Source of the DNA: GCA-020343675 sp964462945
GTDB lineage: Bacteria; Planctomycetota; Phycisphaerae; Sedimentisphaerales; Anaerobacaceae
Assembly (NCBI GenBank): GCA_964462945.1
Contig: CAYWZW010000104.1
Coordinates: forward strand, 1 to 13,597
Reading direction: 5' to 3'
Length of the DNA stretch: 13,597 bases
Part shown: one piece after another, positions 1 through 9,119 of the stretch
Numbering within the stretch: position 1 is the stretch's first letter
How the letters are laid out: each line of letters begins with the position of its first letter
The notes under the pieces: generated by a model
Databases searched by the model: none
Told to the model about the DNA's origin: nothing
What the model saw: only the letters and a program-made list of their open reading frames with translations
Program-made: the position numbers and the translations under genes

Positions 1-2032
1 CTGCCGTGCCGACGTCCCAGATGTCCGTGCCGGAGGCGGTCATCGTGTAGGTGCCAGCCGGAGCTTCTACGAAGCTGCCGACGGAGCCGGGAAGCCCTCT
101 GAACCACAGCGACAACTCTCCAATGCCTTCTTCGGTCCAGTCACGAGAGGACGCCAAGATCAGCTCCGCTTCAGAATACTTGGCGAAGCCCTGCTTATTG
201 TTGTCGTAGGCCAGCGGCATCGCCTGTCCGCCCCCGTGAACGATGGTCTGCTCTGTAAAGGAAGCCGTTGTCTCGTCGCCCACCGCCGCGCCGGTGCCGT
301 TGCCGGCGAAGTAGGGCGGAGCACCAGGCGCGCCATAGCCAAGCCCATCGTGCCATGAGTACCAAATCTGATTGGCCCCGGCATCGTAAGCTTCGAAATC
401 ATCGATGACGGCGAAGCCAGCCGTCGTGAAGCTCCAAACTTTGCCGACCCACGGACTGTCGGGATTGACGCTATTGACTTCATCAATCCGCCAGTAATAT
501 GTCGTCGTCCAGGCCAGTTTAGCGGGGGCGTAGCTCTCGTCACCAAGCGCCTTGGTGGCCTTGTACTCAGGCGACGCCTTGGTCGCATTCCTCACGGCAC
601 CTGCCTCTGTGCCGAAGTACACCTCATGCGACGCCGCGTAGGCTCCGGGAGTCCAGCTTAGAACCGGCGTCTGCTTGACATCCACAGCGCCATCGGATGG
701 ATTCGGGTTCCCAACAGCGCCCTGCGTCGTGAAGCTCCAAACATCGCCCTTGTGGGTGGCGGCGCCGTCAAACTCATCGACGCGCCAGTAGTAAGTCTTC
801 GCCAGCTTCAGCCCGGTGGGACTGTAGGTCGCCGTGCCTTGAGGAAGCCCCCCGACGGCATTGGCGACGGTGTCAAAGTTGTCGCCGAAATAGACCGTGT
901 GCAGCTTGGCCCCGAAGCCCGGCGTCCAACTCAGCTTCACAGTCGGGTCTATAGATTCGGCCCCATCAGCCGGAACGGGGTTGTAAGCCTTCTTGGGCGG
1001 AATCGAGAAGCTCCAGACCGCGCCTTTCCACGGACTATTGGGGTCGGCATTATTGACCTCGTCGATCCGCCAATAGTACGTCGTTCCCGGAACAAGGCCG
1101 TCCGGATAGGCAAATCCAGGGAAGCCGGCGACATAGAACGTCGAGGCCTGGTTGCCTCGGAACGTATCGCCAGTTCCGTCGTTTACGCTGTCGAAATTGT
1201 CGCCCAGATACACATTGTGTGAGACGGCGAAATCTCCCGGCATCCAGGAAAGGCTCACCCACGTATCCAGGTGCAGCGCACCGTCAGGCGGTGTAGGGCT
1301 CCAAGCCCTTGAACGGGCCGCCAACCTTCTTATCTGGGCCGCACTCAGAGCCCTGTTGTAGATACGGACCTCATCTATCAAGCCCTCAAAATAACCATAC
1401 GCCATTCCACCCAATTGAATCGGCGCATACACTATCGCCCTTGGAGACCTAAAGCCTGTATGAACGGCCCGGCCATTCAAATAAATTGTGGGCTGTTTGT
1501 TACTATAGACTATCATGATGTGATTCCAATCATCTCCCAACGCCGTGGGGTATGCCGCCGTTGCAGGCATATAGTCGCTTCCATGCTCATAAACTGCAAT
1601 GCCGTTTGTTCCGACGGATAATCCAGCTCCAGCATTCAAATCTCCTCCGTGTCGCGGATCAAATGCATATCTTTGATTATAGACCCCACCGTAGCCGGAT
1701 ATTGCCTGAGTGTCTATTTCGTGCGTAGATGACGTCTTGAGCCACGCTCCAAAACTAAATGTGTCAGTTGGCCTTCCAACCGTTCCTACTACAACATAAT
1801 CGTCTATCCCGTCAAATCCCAGAGCATACCCTGCCTGACCGGCCTGCTGATAAAGCACGCCGTTGAACGACGTGCCATCATTATGATTGCCACTCTGATC
1901 GAATAAGGTCCCGCTTGCCTCCTCAAACTTCCACCAGCCGAACAGTGTTGGGTCAACATCTCCGACTGCCCTTGTTCCGGCTGAGCCCAACACCAGAGCA
2001 ATAGAAATCAGATAGGTCAATTTTCTAAACAT
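1..2032 (-). CDS. Secreted LamG / Fn3-like repeat surface protein (3' end outside window)
   Basis: The frame is open from the ATG at 2032 to base 1 (677 codons, C-terminus missing). The start is fixed by AAGGAGG at 2039-2045, six bases upstream. Residues 1-22 look like a signal peptide (MFRK, then a hydrophobic LTYLISIALVLGSAG stretch). Residues ~33-235 form a LamG/concanavalin-like domain: WWKFEE, DQSGN, LGFDGIDDYV, and the closing GLIDEVRIYNRALS. Three tandem Fn3-like units follow at ~242-348, 349-440 and 441-535. Each has a P.DGA start, LSW.PG, VY.G and YYWR.DE, and ends in VWSF. From ~536 a further domain starts IDDFEAYDAG and contains TIVHGGGQAMPL; I know such domains from Phycisphaerae proteins and suspect carbohydrate binding. 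The role is probably binding or holding polysaccharide outside the cell. No catalytic domain is visible. It is divergent from, and probably unrelated to, the redox operon. Confidence 0.88.
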   Translation of the reverse strand, partial: MFRKLTYLISIALVLGSAGTRAVGDVDPTLFGWWKFEEASGTLFDQSGNHNDGTSFNGVLYQQAGQAGYALGFDGIDDYVVVGTVGRPTDTFSFGAWLKTSSTHEIDTQAISGYGGVYNQRYAFDPRHGGDLNAGAGLSVGTNGIAVYEHGSDYMPATAAYPTALGDDWNHIMIVYSNKQPTIYLNGRAVHTGFRSPRAIVYAPIQLGGMAYGYFEGLIDEVRIYNRALSAAQIRRLAARSRAWSPTPPDGALHLDTWVSLSWMPGDFAVSHNVYLGDNFDSVNDGTGDTFRGNQASTFYVAGFPGFAYPDGLVPGTTYYWRIDEVNNADPNSPWKGAVWSFSIPPKKAYNPVPADGAESIDPTVKLSWTPGFGAKLHTVYFGDNFDTVANAVGGLPQGTATYSPTGLKLAKTYYWRVDEFDGAATHKGDVWSFTTQGAVGNPNPSDGAVDVKQTPVLSWTPGAYAASHEVYFGTEAGAVRNATKASPEYKATKALGDESYAPAKLAWTTTYYWRIDEVNSVNPDSPWVGKVWSFTTAGFAVIDDFEAYDAGANQIWYSWHDGLGYGAPGAPPYFAGNGTGAAVGDETTASFTEQTIVHGGGQAMPLAYDNNKQGFAKYSEAELILASSRDWTEEGIGELSLWFRGLPGSVGSFVEAPAGTYTMTASGTDIWDVGTA

Positions 2033-2038
2033 GATGGT

Positions 2039-2045
2039 CCTCCTT
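2039..2045 (-). promoter_or_regulatory. Shine-Dalgarno sequence of the LamG gene
   Basis: AAGGAGG on the minus strand, six bases before the ATG at 2032. It is a strong ribosome binding site and decides the start. I could not find a convincing -35/-10 pair upstream of it. Confidence 0.75.
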
Positions 2046-2840
2046 CATAGATAAAGAATTGAAAAACAGGAATAACGCATAACCATGTCTTGCTCCGCGC
2101 CATACCCCATCTACCTCTGCTCGGACAATCTTGCGTGGCTTGACACAACCTCCTTCTTCACAGCAGCGAGTGTAGGTGGCCGATCAGGAAGCAAAGAAAC
2201 CTGAAATAATCTGCGGAGAACACAGCCGCTGCAAAACCGGTAATGAATCATCTCGAATTCATTTCTTTATACCTGATTTGGGTGTTTCCCGTCAAGGAAA
2301 ATCTCCCGGTAACACATCGGGCCGCCGACCGACGGCCCGGCAGGTGGAGCCGGGCGCCTGCTTTAACGACCTTCATTCACAAGCGAGGCACCCTCCGCAC
2401 CAGGGCAAAAACACGGCACAGGGATGGTAAAAGTGTCCCAGAATGTACCCCGGCCTATCCATTTGTGAGAAAAACCGAGGCAGAACAATCAACGACGCGC
2501 ACGATTATGCCGTCCGCCAAATCGGACTAAATGAGTGACACTTAAATTCACATCAAACAACGACTTAGGGGACTGTGCAATCTGTCACCATTCTTTTTTT
2601 GGGTAATGGGAGAATTTTTCCTTGCTTTCCTTCTCATTCATGGGAAAATGGCCCCGTTATGATTGGGCAGACGGCCCCGCTATTATTGGGAAGATGACCC
2701 CAGCTTGGGCAGTGGTTTAAGATGCAAGAATCAAATACCAGAATTGAGGGCGCTTCGTTCCCGCGAACTTTCGATTAGTAGGGCCGGCCGTACCCGCCAA
2801 TCATGTTTCTACCGGTAGCTGAGAAAAGGCGATTCCTGAG
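2046..2840. other. Intergenic region between divergent units; no convincing gene
   Basis: About 800 bases separate the divergent LamG gene and the hdr operon. Short open frames at 2176-2430 and 2243-2530 (plus strand) overlap in different frames, have no clear ribosome binding site, and translate to low-complexity, non-family-like peptides; I do not call them. A seven-base-pair GC-rich hairpin lies at 2318-2339 (CGGGCCG/CGGCCCG) without a T-run. Short inverted words AAGTGTC (2431-2437) and GACACTT (2537-2543) lie about 100 bases apart. The stretch 2561-2600 and the 23-bp repeats at 2641-2705 look like remnants of mobile DNA. The promoters of both flanking units must lie here, but I cannot place them. 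Confidence 0.6.
2641..2705. repeat. Three 23-bp direct repeats, possible insertion-sequence end
   Basis: Units start at 2641, 2664 and 2687, an exact 23-bp spacing. Each follows TGGGMARAYGRCCCC: TGGGAAAATGGCCCCG, TGGGCAGACGGCCCCG and TGGGAAGATGACCCCA. A fourth partial TGGGCAG begins at 2706. IS21-family elements are known to carry several such short repeats at their ends, so a relict IS end is the best guess. Binding sites for a regulator of the downstream operon are an alternative, since the last unit lies about 150 bases before the hdrC start. No transposase gene is present. Confidence 0.6.
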
Positions 2841-2844
2841 TGAA

Positions 2845-2850
2845 AAGGAG
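2845..2850 (+). promoter_or_regulatory. Shine-Dalgarno sequence of hdrC
   Basis: AAGGAG five bases before the ATG at 2856; it supports this start for the first gene of the operon. Confidence 0.7.
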
Positions 2851-2855
2851 AGCCG

Positions 2856-3422
2856 ATGGAATCCAATCTGACCACTATATCGCATTCGCAACTGGCTGAA
2901 GCGGTTTTGAGGGAAAGCGGCCAGAATGTAAACCTTTGCTATCAATGCCGCAAGTGCGCGGCGGGCTGTCCCATATCATACGCGATGGACTATAAGCCCG
3001 CCCAACTGATCCACGCCATCCGTCTGGGCATGGACGACCTCGTGCTTAACAGCAAGACGGTCTGGCTGTGCGCATCGTGCGAGACGTGCACGACCCGGTG
3101 TCCGCAGGAAGTGGATGTCGCCAAGGTGATGGATGCCGTGAAAATCACGGCCCTGCGGCGCGGGATCAAGCCCGCGATTCCCCAGGTTGCGTCTTTTTAC
3201 AGAGCGGCGCTGGCCAATATCAAAAAGTGCGGACGCATGTACGAGCTGGGCATGATTGTGGGGCTGAAACTGAGGACGTTCGAGTTTTTCAAAGACGCGG
3301 GCTTGGGAATGAAAATGTTCCAAAAAGGCAAGCTCAAGATGGTCCCGAGCCTCAGCGGCGCCTTGACCACGCTGAAAATCTTTCATCGGGTCAAGAGCGT
3401 GGAGAAGAAGCGAAACGCCTGA
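2856..3422 (+). CDS. hdrC: Heterodisulfide reductase subunit C-like [4Fe-4S] protein
   Basis: A 188-residue cytoplasmic protein, the usual HdrC length. It has two complete CxxCxxCxxxCP ligand sets: C28/C31/C34/C38 and C72/C75/C78/C82, each binding one [4Fe-4S] cluster. The spacing and the motifs 'NLCYQCRKCAAGCP' and 'WLCASCETCTTRCP' are those of HdrC. There is no membrane segment, so this is the soluble HdrC type and not a membrane HdrE/DsrM-linked one. In the family HdrC wires electrons between the HdrA flavin and the HdrB active site. It is the first gene of the operon, and hdrB follows after 44 bases. Confidence 0.93.
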   Translation: MESNLTTISHSQLAEAVLRESGQNVNLCYQCRKCAAGCPISYAMDYKPAQLIHAIRLGMDDLVLNSKTVWLCASCETCTTRCPQEVDVAKVMDAVKITALRRGIKPAIPQVASFYRAALANIKKCGRMYELGMIVGLKLRTFEFFKDAGLGMKMFQKGKLKMVPSLSGALTTLKIFHRVKSVEKKRNA

Positions 3423-3466
3423 TGCAAGAATCCTCTTGATGATTTATCCAGGGAGGCCAACATACG

Positions 3467-4327
3467 ATGACTGCGAAGTACGCCTACTATCCGGGTTGCT
3501 CACTGCACTCCACCGGCTCCGAGTACGACGTATCGTTCCGGGCCGTCTGTGAAAAGCTCGGCGTGGACATTGAAGAAATCAAAGGGTGGATATGCTGCGG
3601 CACCTCTCCCGCACACTGCACGTCCAGGCTGCTATCACTGGCGCTGCCTTACCAGAATCTCTATCTGGCGCAAAAAATGGGCGCCACCGATGTCGTCGCC
3701 CCGTGTGCCGCCTGTTTTGCCAGATTGAAAACCGCCGTACACGAAGCAGCAGAGGACCCCGATATGGCCGGTCAGATTCGCGAGGTGCTCAAGGGCCCGC
3801 TGCCCGAATCGATGAATATCTTGAGCCCTCTTGAGATATTCAACGGCGGAGCAAACCCAGCAACGGCGGTCACAAAGCAGTTGCCTGGTCTGAAGGTGGT
3901 ATGCTACTACGGCTGTCTTCTGACCCGGCCGTCGAAAGTGATGCAGTTTGACGAATGTGAGTATCCGATGGCCATGGACAATCTGCTTGGTTCGCTGGGA
4001 ATCACGACGCTCGACTGGTCGTACAAAACCGAGTGCTGCGGCGGCGCCCTGGCAATGACGCGGACCGACGTGGTTCTCAAGCTGACACACGACATTCTTG
4101 AGGAGGCGCTGGCGGTTGGCGCCAACGCAATCGCCGTCGCCTGCCCGCTGTGCCACGTGAATCTGGACACGCGACAGGCGGAGGTCGAGCAGCAATACGG
4201 GACTCGCTATGACCTGCCCGTATTCTACTTCACACAACTGATGGGGCTGGCGTTTGGAATACCGCCGGACAAGCTGGGACTGCAAAAGCATTTCGTCAGC
4301 GCCGACGCATTGTTAGCCGGCATCTGA
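3467..4327 (+). CDS. hdrB: Heterodisulfide reductase subunit B-like CCG-domain protein
   Basis: A 286-residue protein with two full CCG (cysteine-rich) domains. The first uses C11, C43-C44, C80 and C83; the second uses C150, C190-C191, C226 and C229. In methanogen HdrB these motifs hold two noncubane [4Fe-4S] clusters that cleave the CoM-S-S-CoB disulfide. Every cysteine is present, so the subunit should be catalytically intact. The true substrate here is unknown, since a bacterium would not be expected to use CoM/CoB. The ATG is preceded by GGGAGG ten bases upstream. It pairs with the adjacent hdrC as the terminal electron-accepting half of the complex. Confidence 0.94.
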   Translation: MTAKYAYYPGCSLHSTGSEYDVSFRAVCEKLGVDIEEIKGWICCGTSPAHCTSRLLSLALPYQNLYLAQKMGATDVVAPCAACFARLKTAVHEAAEDPDMAGQIREVLKGPLPESMNILSPLEIFNGGANPATAVTKQLPGLKVVCYYGCLLTRPSKVMQFDECEYPMAMDNLLGSLGITTLDWSYKTECCGGALAMTRTDVVLKLTHDILEEALAVGANAIAVACPLCHVNLDTRQAEVEQQYGTRYDLPVFYFTQLMGLAFGIPPDKLGLQKHFVSADALLAGI

Positions 4328-4370
4328 AAAGGCTCGTCCGGTTTCTGTAGAGACCGCCAAGGGAGGACAA

Positions 4371-5252
4371 ATGATTCGACGAACAAGCGAGAAAGTCGGT
4401 GCCGTCTTAGTCGTCGGCGGCGGGGTCGGAGGGATGCAGGCCTCGCTGGACCTGGCTGAGTCCGGATACAAGGTCTATCTGGTCGAAAAAGGCCCGTCCA
4501 TCGGCGGCGTGATGGCCCAGCTCGACAAGACGTTCCCGACCAACGACTGCGCGATGTGCACCCTCGCTCCCCGGATGGTCGATTGCGGCAGACATCTGAA
4601 CATTGAGAAACTGACCTACTCCGAAGTCGAATCGATTGAAGGGACGGCGGGCAACTTCAGCGTCAGCATCAGGAAGAAGGCACGCTTCGTCGATCCGAAC
4701 AAGTGCACCGGCTGCGGCGAGTGCGTCCAGAAATGCCTGGTCAAGAATATTGTCTATCTCGAGCCGCCGGCCGTGCCCGAGGTCGAGATTGAGGCGGACA
4801 AGCGAACCAGGGTCGATGAGATTATCAGCCGGTATGAGGGCGGCAGGGAAAGCCTCGTGCCGATCCTCCAGGGCATCAGCAACGAATTCAACTGGCTGCC
4901 GCAGGAGATGCTGATGCGGGTCTCGCAGGTCAAACAGATACCGATCGAGCACATCCTGCGAATCGCCACGTTCTATAAGGCTTTTAGTCTCAAGCCTCGC
5001 GGCAAAAACATCATTACCGTCTGCATGGGCACGGCCTGTCATGTGAAAGGCGCGCCGAGAATCTTAGAGAGATTCGAGCGTGAGCTGGGCATACAGACGG
5101 GCCAGACAACATCCGACAAGCAGTTCACATTGGAAGCCGTTCGTTGTATAGGCTGCTGCGGTCTATCCCCGGTGGCGACGGTGGGAAAAGACCTGTACGG
5201 CAAATTGAGCCCTGCCAAGGCAGCGGATATTCTTGACAAATATCGTGACTGA
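4371..5252 (+). CDS. HdrA N-terminal fragment fused to NuoE/HndA-type [2Fe-2S] subunit
   Basis: A 293-residue fusion. Residues 9-100 match the start of the long HdrA: the FAD-binding VVGGGVGGMQ (15-23), VEKGPSIGGVMAQLD, and TNDCAMCTLAPRMV with GRHLNI (57-78). C112/C115/C118/C122 bind a [4Fe-4S] cluster. The HdrA similarity then stops, and the rest of the flavoprotein fold is missing. Residues ~145-293 form a complete NuoE-like thioredoxin-fold domain with the [2Fe-2S] ligands C218, C223, C259 and C263 (CMGTACH, CIGCCGLSP) and the family's helical lead (VPILQGISNEFNWLP). NuoE partners NuoF in NADH oxidation. GGGAGG lies four bases before the ATG. The missing HdrA part is found in the last gene of this operon, so the two proteins probably assemble. 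The junction lies deep within one uninterrupted frame, so it is not a simple sequencing frameshift. Confidence 0.9.
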   Translation: MIRRTSEKVGAVLVVGGGVGGMQASLDLAESGYKVYLVEKGPSIGGVMAQLDKTFPTNDCAMCTLAPRMVDCGRHLNIEKLTYSEVESIEGTAGNFSVSIRKKARFVDPNKCTGCGECVQKCLVKNIVYLEPPAVPEVEIEADKRTRVDEIISRYEGGRESLVPILQGISNEFNWLPQEMLMRVSQVKQIPIEHILRIATFYKAFSLKPRGKNIITVCMGTACHVKGAPRILERFERELGIQTGQTTSDKQFTLEAVRCIGCCGLSPVATVGKDLYGKLSPAKAADILDKYRD

Positions 5253-5264
5253 AAGAGGCAAGCA

Positions 5265-5648
5265 ATGTCCAAGATTAGACCGGAAGACTTAGGCAGAATC
5301 CGGGAGAAAATGGCCCGGACGATGAATCTGCGGGACGGGGACGCGAGGGCAAAGATCACGGTTCACATGGGGACGTGCGGCATTGCCGCCGGGGCGAGAA
5401 AAATAATGAGCACGCTGCTCGGCCTGGTCGAGCAAAAAGGTGCAGAGGGCATCATCGTCACGACCTCCGGCTGCGCCGGGCTGTGCAGCCGGGAACCGAT
5501 GATGACCGTTGAGCTCAAAGGACAGGCCCCCGTCAAATACGTGGACCTGGACGAGGAAAAGACCGGCAAAATCTTTTCCGATCATGTTTTGTCAAACAAG
5601 GTGGTTGAAGAATACGCTCTGGCCATCGGGAGTGAACGCGTTGGATAG
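5265..5648 (+). CDS. hndB: HndB-like thioredoxin-fold [2Fe-2S] ferredoxin
   Basis: A 127-residue protein. The core, from residue 30, reads HMGTCGIAAGAR (34-45) and SGCAGLCSREP (68-78), followed by a C-terminal segment ending KVVEEYAL. This is the small [2Fe-2S] subunit found next to NuoE/NuoF in NADP-reducing (Hnd) and bifurcating [FeFe] hydrogenases. Cysteines are C38, C70 and C74; the position of the first NuoE cysteine is taken by H34. It lies 12 bases after the NuoE fusion and 27 before nuoF, as in hnd-type operons. It probably relays electrons next to NuoF. AGAGG precedes the ATG. Confidence 0.85.
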   Translation: MSKIRPEDLGRIREKMARTMNLRDGDARAKITVHMGTCGIAAGARKIMSTLLGLVEQKGAEGIIVTTSGCAGLCSREPMMTVELKGQAPVKYVDLDEEKTGKIFSDHVLSNKVVEEYALAIGSERVG

Positions 5649-5675
5649 GACCTTAAGCCCAAGGGAGATGATTGA

Positions 5676-7465
<1,790 letters not shown>

Positions 7466-7469
<4 letters not shown>

Positions 7470-7828
7470 CATTGGAAGAAGCAAAAAGAATCCTGGATGC
7501 GGAAGTCCTCGTCGGGGACGATCTCCTGGACCAGCCGATCAAGATGGCCTGCGGCTCCGACCTGATGAGCGATGTGCTATCGTTCGTAAAGCCGGAGTCT
7601 CTTCTGCTGACCGGCCTGACGAATCCGCAGGTGGTGCGCACCGCGGAGATGGCCGACCTGGCCGCGATATGCTTCGTCCGCGGCAAAAGACCCGACCAAC
7701 TGACTATCGACATGGCGAAATCCAAGAACATCCCGCTTTTGACGACGCCGCTACCGATGTTTGAGTCCTGCGGCCGGCTGTGGATGAACGGGTTGCCGGG
7801 GTGTTCCGAATATCAGAGAAAACAGTAA
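7466..7828 (+). CDS. DRTGG-domain protein (first copy)
   Basis: A 120-residue protein that is one DRTGG-type domain. It shows an ACGSDLMSDVLSF segment (28-40), an LLLTGLTNPQVVR strand-loop, and the closing IPLLTTPLPMFESCGRLW. The domain is known from phosphotransacetylase N-termini and beside CBS domains, and occurs as small stand-alone proteins in hydrogenase clusters of anaerobes. Its biochemical role is not settled; ligand sensing is a common guess. The start is fixed by the ATGA overlap with nuoF, which implies translational coupling. It is paralogous to the gene at 8772-9119, but the two are quite divergent. Confidence 0.82.
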
Positions 7829-7843
7829 GCGAGACAATAGTAC

Positions 7844-8815
7844 ATGGCTCTGGATAACAAGATCAGTAAGATTCAGGAGCTTATCTACGAGATCAGCGTC
7901 GGCGAGGTCATGAGGACAAACCTCGTGACAGTGACTCCGCAGACGCCGATGAGCCGGCTGCGCGAGATCCTTCGCGAGAAACGCATCTCCGGAACGCCGG
8001 TCGTGGCCGGCGACAAACTGGTCGGCATCATCAGCATTGAAGACTTCATCAAGTGGCTGGCCAACCGGGAGCCGGATTGCCCTATCGGCGAGAAGATGAG
8101 CCAAGACGTTCAGACCCTCTATGCCGATGAACCGCTGACACAGGCCGTCAATAAGTTCGAGCAGTTTGGCTTCGGCCGTTTTCCCGTGCTCGACCATGAG
8201 AGCAAACGACTTGTGGGTATGATCACCAAGGGAACCATTGTTGAGGGTCTGCTCAAGAAGCTGGAGATCGACCACATCGAGGAAGAGGAGGTCTATCGCC
8301 ACCGGATAAAGCACTTTTTTGAGGACATCCTCGCTGATAAAGTGTCGCTCTTCTTTCAATACGACGTGGAGGGCCAGAACTTCAAGCGTGCGGGCGAAGG
8401 CGCAAGCCGGCTGAAGTCCTCGCTGCGGCGGCTGGGTCTGGACCCGCAGATCGTTCGCCGGGTGGCTATCGCCACCTACGAAGCAGAGATGAACCTGGTT
8501 ATCTACACCGAAGGCGGCAAGATTCGCGTTCGCGTCGAGCCGCACGAGATCTTTGTGCGGGTGGAAGATTCGGGCCCGGGCATCCCCGACGTGGAGAAGG
8601 CCATGCAGCCGGGCTATTCAACCGCTCCCGAGTGGGTCCGAGAGCTGGGCTTCGGAGCCGGCATGGGCCTGACCAATATCCGCAAGTGTGCCAGTAAAAT
8701 GGGCCTGCGGTCAACGGTGGGCAAGGGAACGACGTTGGAGATACATATCTTTATCGAGAATGGAGCCAAGAGTGAAACTCACGGAGCTGATTCAAAAGCT
8801 AAATCTAAGCGTTAG
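7844..8815 (+). CDS. Two CBS domains fused to a histidine-kinase-like ATPase
   Basis: A 323-residue protein. CBS 1 is at ~18-72 (VGEVMRTNLVTV, GTPVV, LVGIISIEDF) and CBS 2 at ~80-140 (KMSQDVQTLYADEPL, RFPVLD, LVGMITKGTI). A GHKL/RsbW-type ATPase follows at ~160-305, with an N-box around E213-N217 (YEAEMN), a G1 box EDSGPGIP (241-248) and a G2 box GFGAGMGL (269-276). No histidine phosphoacceptor domain or membrane segment is present. CBS pairs usually bind adenine nucleotides, and RsbW-like ATPases bind or phosphorylate partner proteins, so an energy-state sensor acting on the complex or its transcription is a reasonable inference. It starts 15 bases after the DRTGG gene with only a weak ribosome site. 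The C-terminal ~20 residues are a polar tail overlapping the next gene. Confidence 0.85.
   Translation: MALDNKISKIQELIYEISVGEVMRTNLVTVTPQTPMSRLREILREKRISGTPVVAGDKLVGIISIEDFIKWLANREPDCPIGEKMSQDVQTLYADEPLTQAVNKFEQFGFGRFPVLDHESKRLVGMITKGTIVEGLLKKLEIDHIEEEEVYRHRIKHFFEDILADKVSLFFQYDVEGQNFKRAGEGASRLKSSLRRLGLDPQIVRRVAIATYEAEMNLVIYTEGGKIRVRVEPHEIFVRVEDSGPGIPDVEKAMQPGYSTAPEWVRELGFGAGMGLTNIRKCASKMGLRSTVGKGTTLEIHIFIENGAKSETHGADSKAKSKR
8762..8765 (+). promoter_or_regulatory. Shine-Dalgarno sequence selecting the GTG start of the second DRTGG gene
   Basis: GGAG six bases before the GTG at 8772. It lies inside the preceding gene and favours GTG over the upstream in-frame ATGs at 8688 and 8760. Confidence 0.5.
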
Positions 8816-9119
8816 GTCGGCAAAAGGAAGCCTGGACCGTGAGGTCGCCGGGGGGTATGCCAGCGACCTTCTCAGCGATGTTCTGGCCCATGCCGAAGAA
8901 GGAAACCTCTGGATTACTCTGCAGGTTCATCAAAACATCGTGGCCATCGCGAGCATGAAGAACCTCGCCGGAATCATCCTGGTCAACGGTAGAGAACCGG
9001 AGCAGGAGACCCTCAAGAAAGCAGAGACTGAAAACATCGTGATCATGGTCAGTGAAATGCCCACGTTTGAGCTTGTCGGCAGGCTGTACGAACTCGGGGT
9101 TACCGGAATGGAACGATGA
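8772..9119 (+). CDS. DRTGG-domain protein (second copy)
   Basis: A 115-residue single DRTGG domain: GGYASDLLSDVLAHA, LAGIILVNGREPE, and a closing MVSEMPTFELVGRLYELG. I chose GTG at 8772 because the family begins about here ('KLTELIQKL') and GGAG lies six bases upstream. ATG at 8760 (four residues longer) is the main alternative. ATG at 8688 would add 28 residues that are only the shadow of the ATPase gene. The gene overlaps the preceding one by 44 bases in another frame and joins the PHP gene through ATGA. With the copy at 7466 it makes a DRTGG pair, each next to a GHKL ATPase or PHP partner. Confidence 0.78.
   Translation: MKLTELIQKLNLSVRSAKGSLDREVAGGYASDLLSDVLAHAEEGNLWITLQVHQNIVAIASMKNLAGIILVNGREPEQETLKKAETENIVIMVSEMPTFELVGRLYELGVTGMER

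Noticed and set aside
752..1222. A 156-codon plus-strand open frame within the LamG gene region
   Set aside because: It is antisense to the repeat region of the LamG protein; its translation has no family features.
2131..2175. TTGACA at about 2140 as a -35 box of a plus-strand promoter
   Set aside because: No acceptable -10 sequence lies 16-18 bases downstream, and no gene start follows closely.
2318..2339. GC-rich hairpin CGGGCCG/CGGCCCG as a terminator
   Set aside because: The stem is only seven pairs, no T-run follows on either strand, and no gene ends nearby.
2176..2530. Two overlapping plus-strand open frames of 84 and 95 codons in the intergenic gap
   Set aside because: They lack a good ribosome binding site, overlap in different frames, and have arginine/threonine-rich compositions without recognisable motifs.
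2431..2543. AAGTGTC/GACACTT inverted words as ends of a small transposable element
   Set aside because: Only seven matching bases and no visible target duplication; chance is likely.
4371..5252. Frameshift or assembly error as the cause of the HdrA truncation
   Set aside because: The HdrA part runs into a complete NuoE domain in one frame, and the missing HdrA part is kilobases away, fused to another domain in a separate intact frame.
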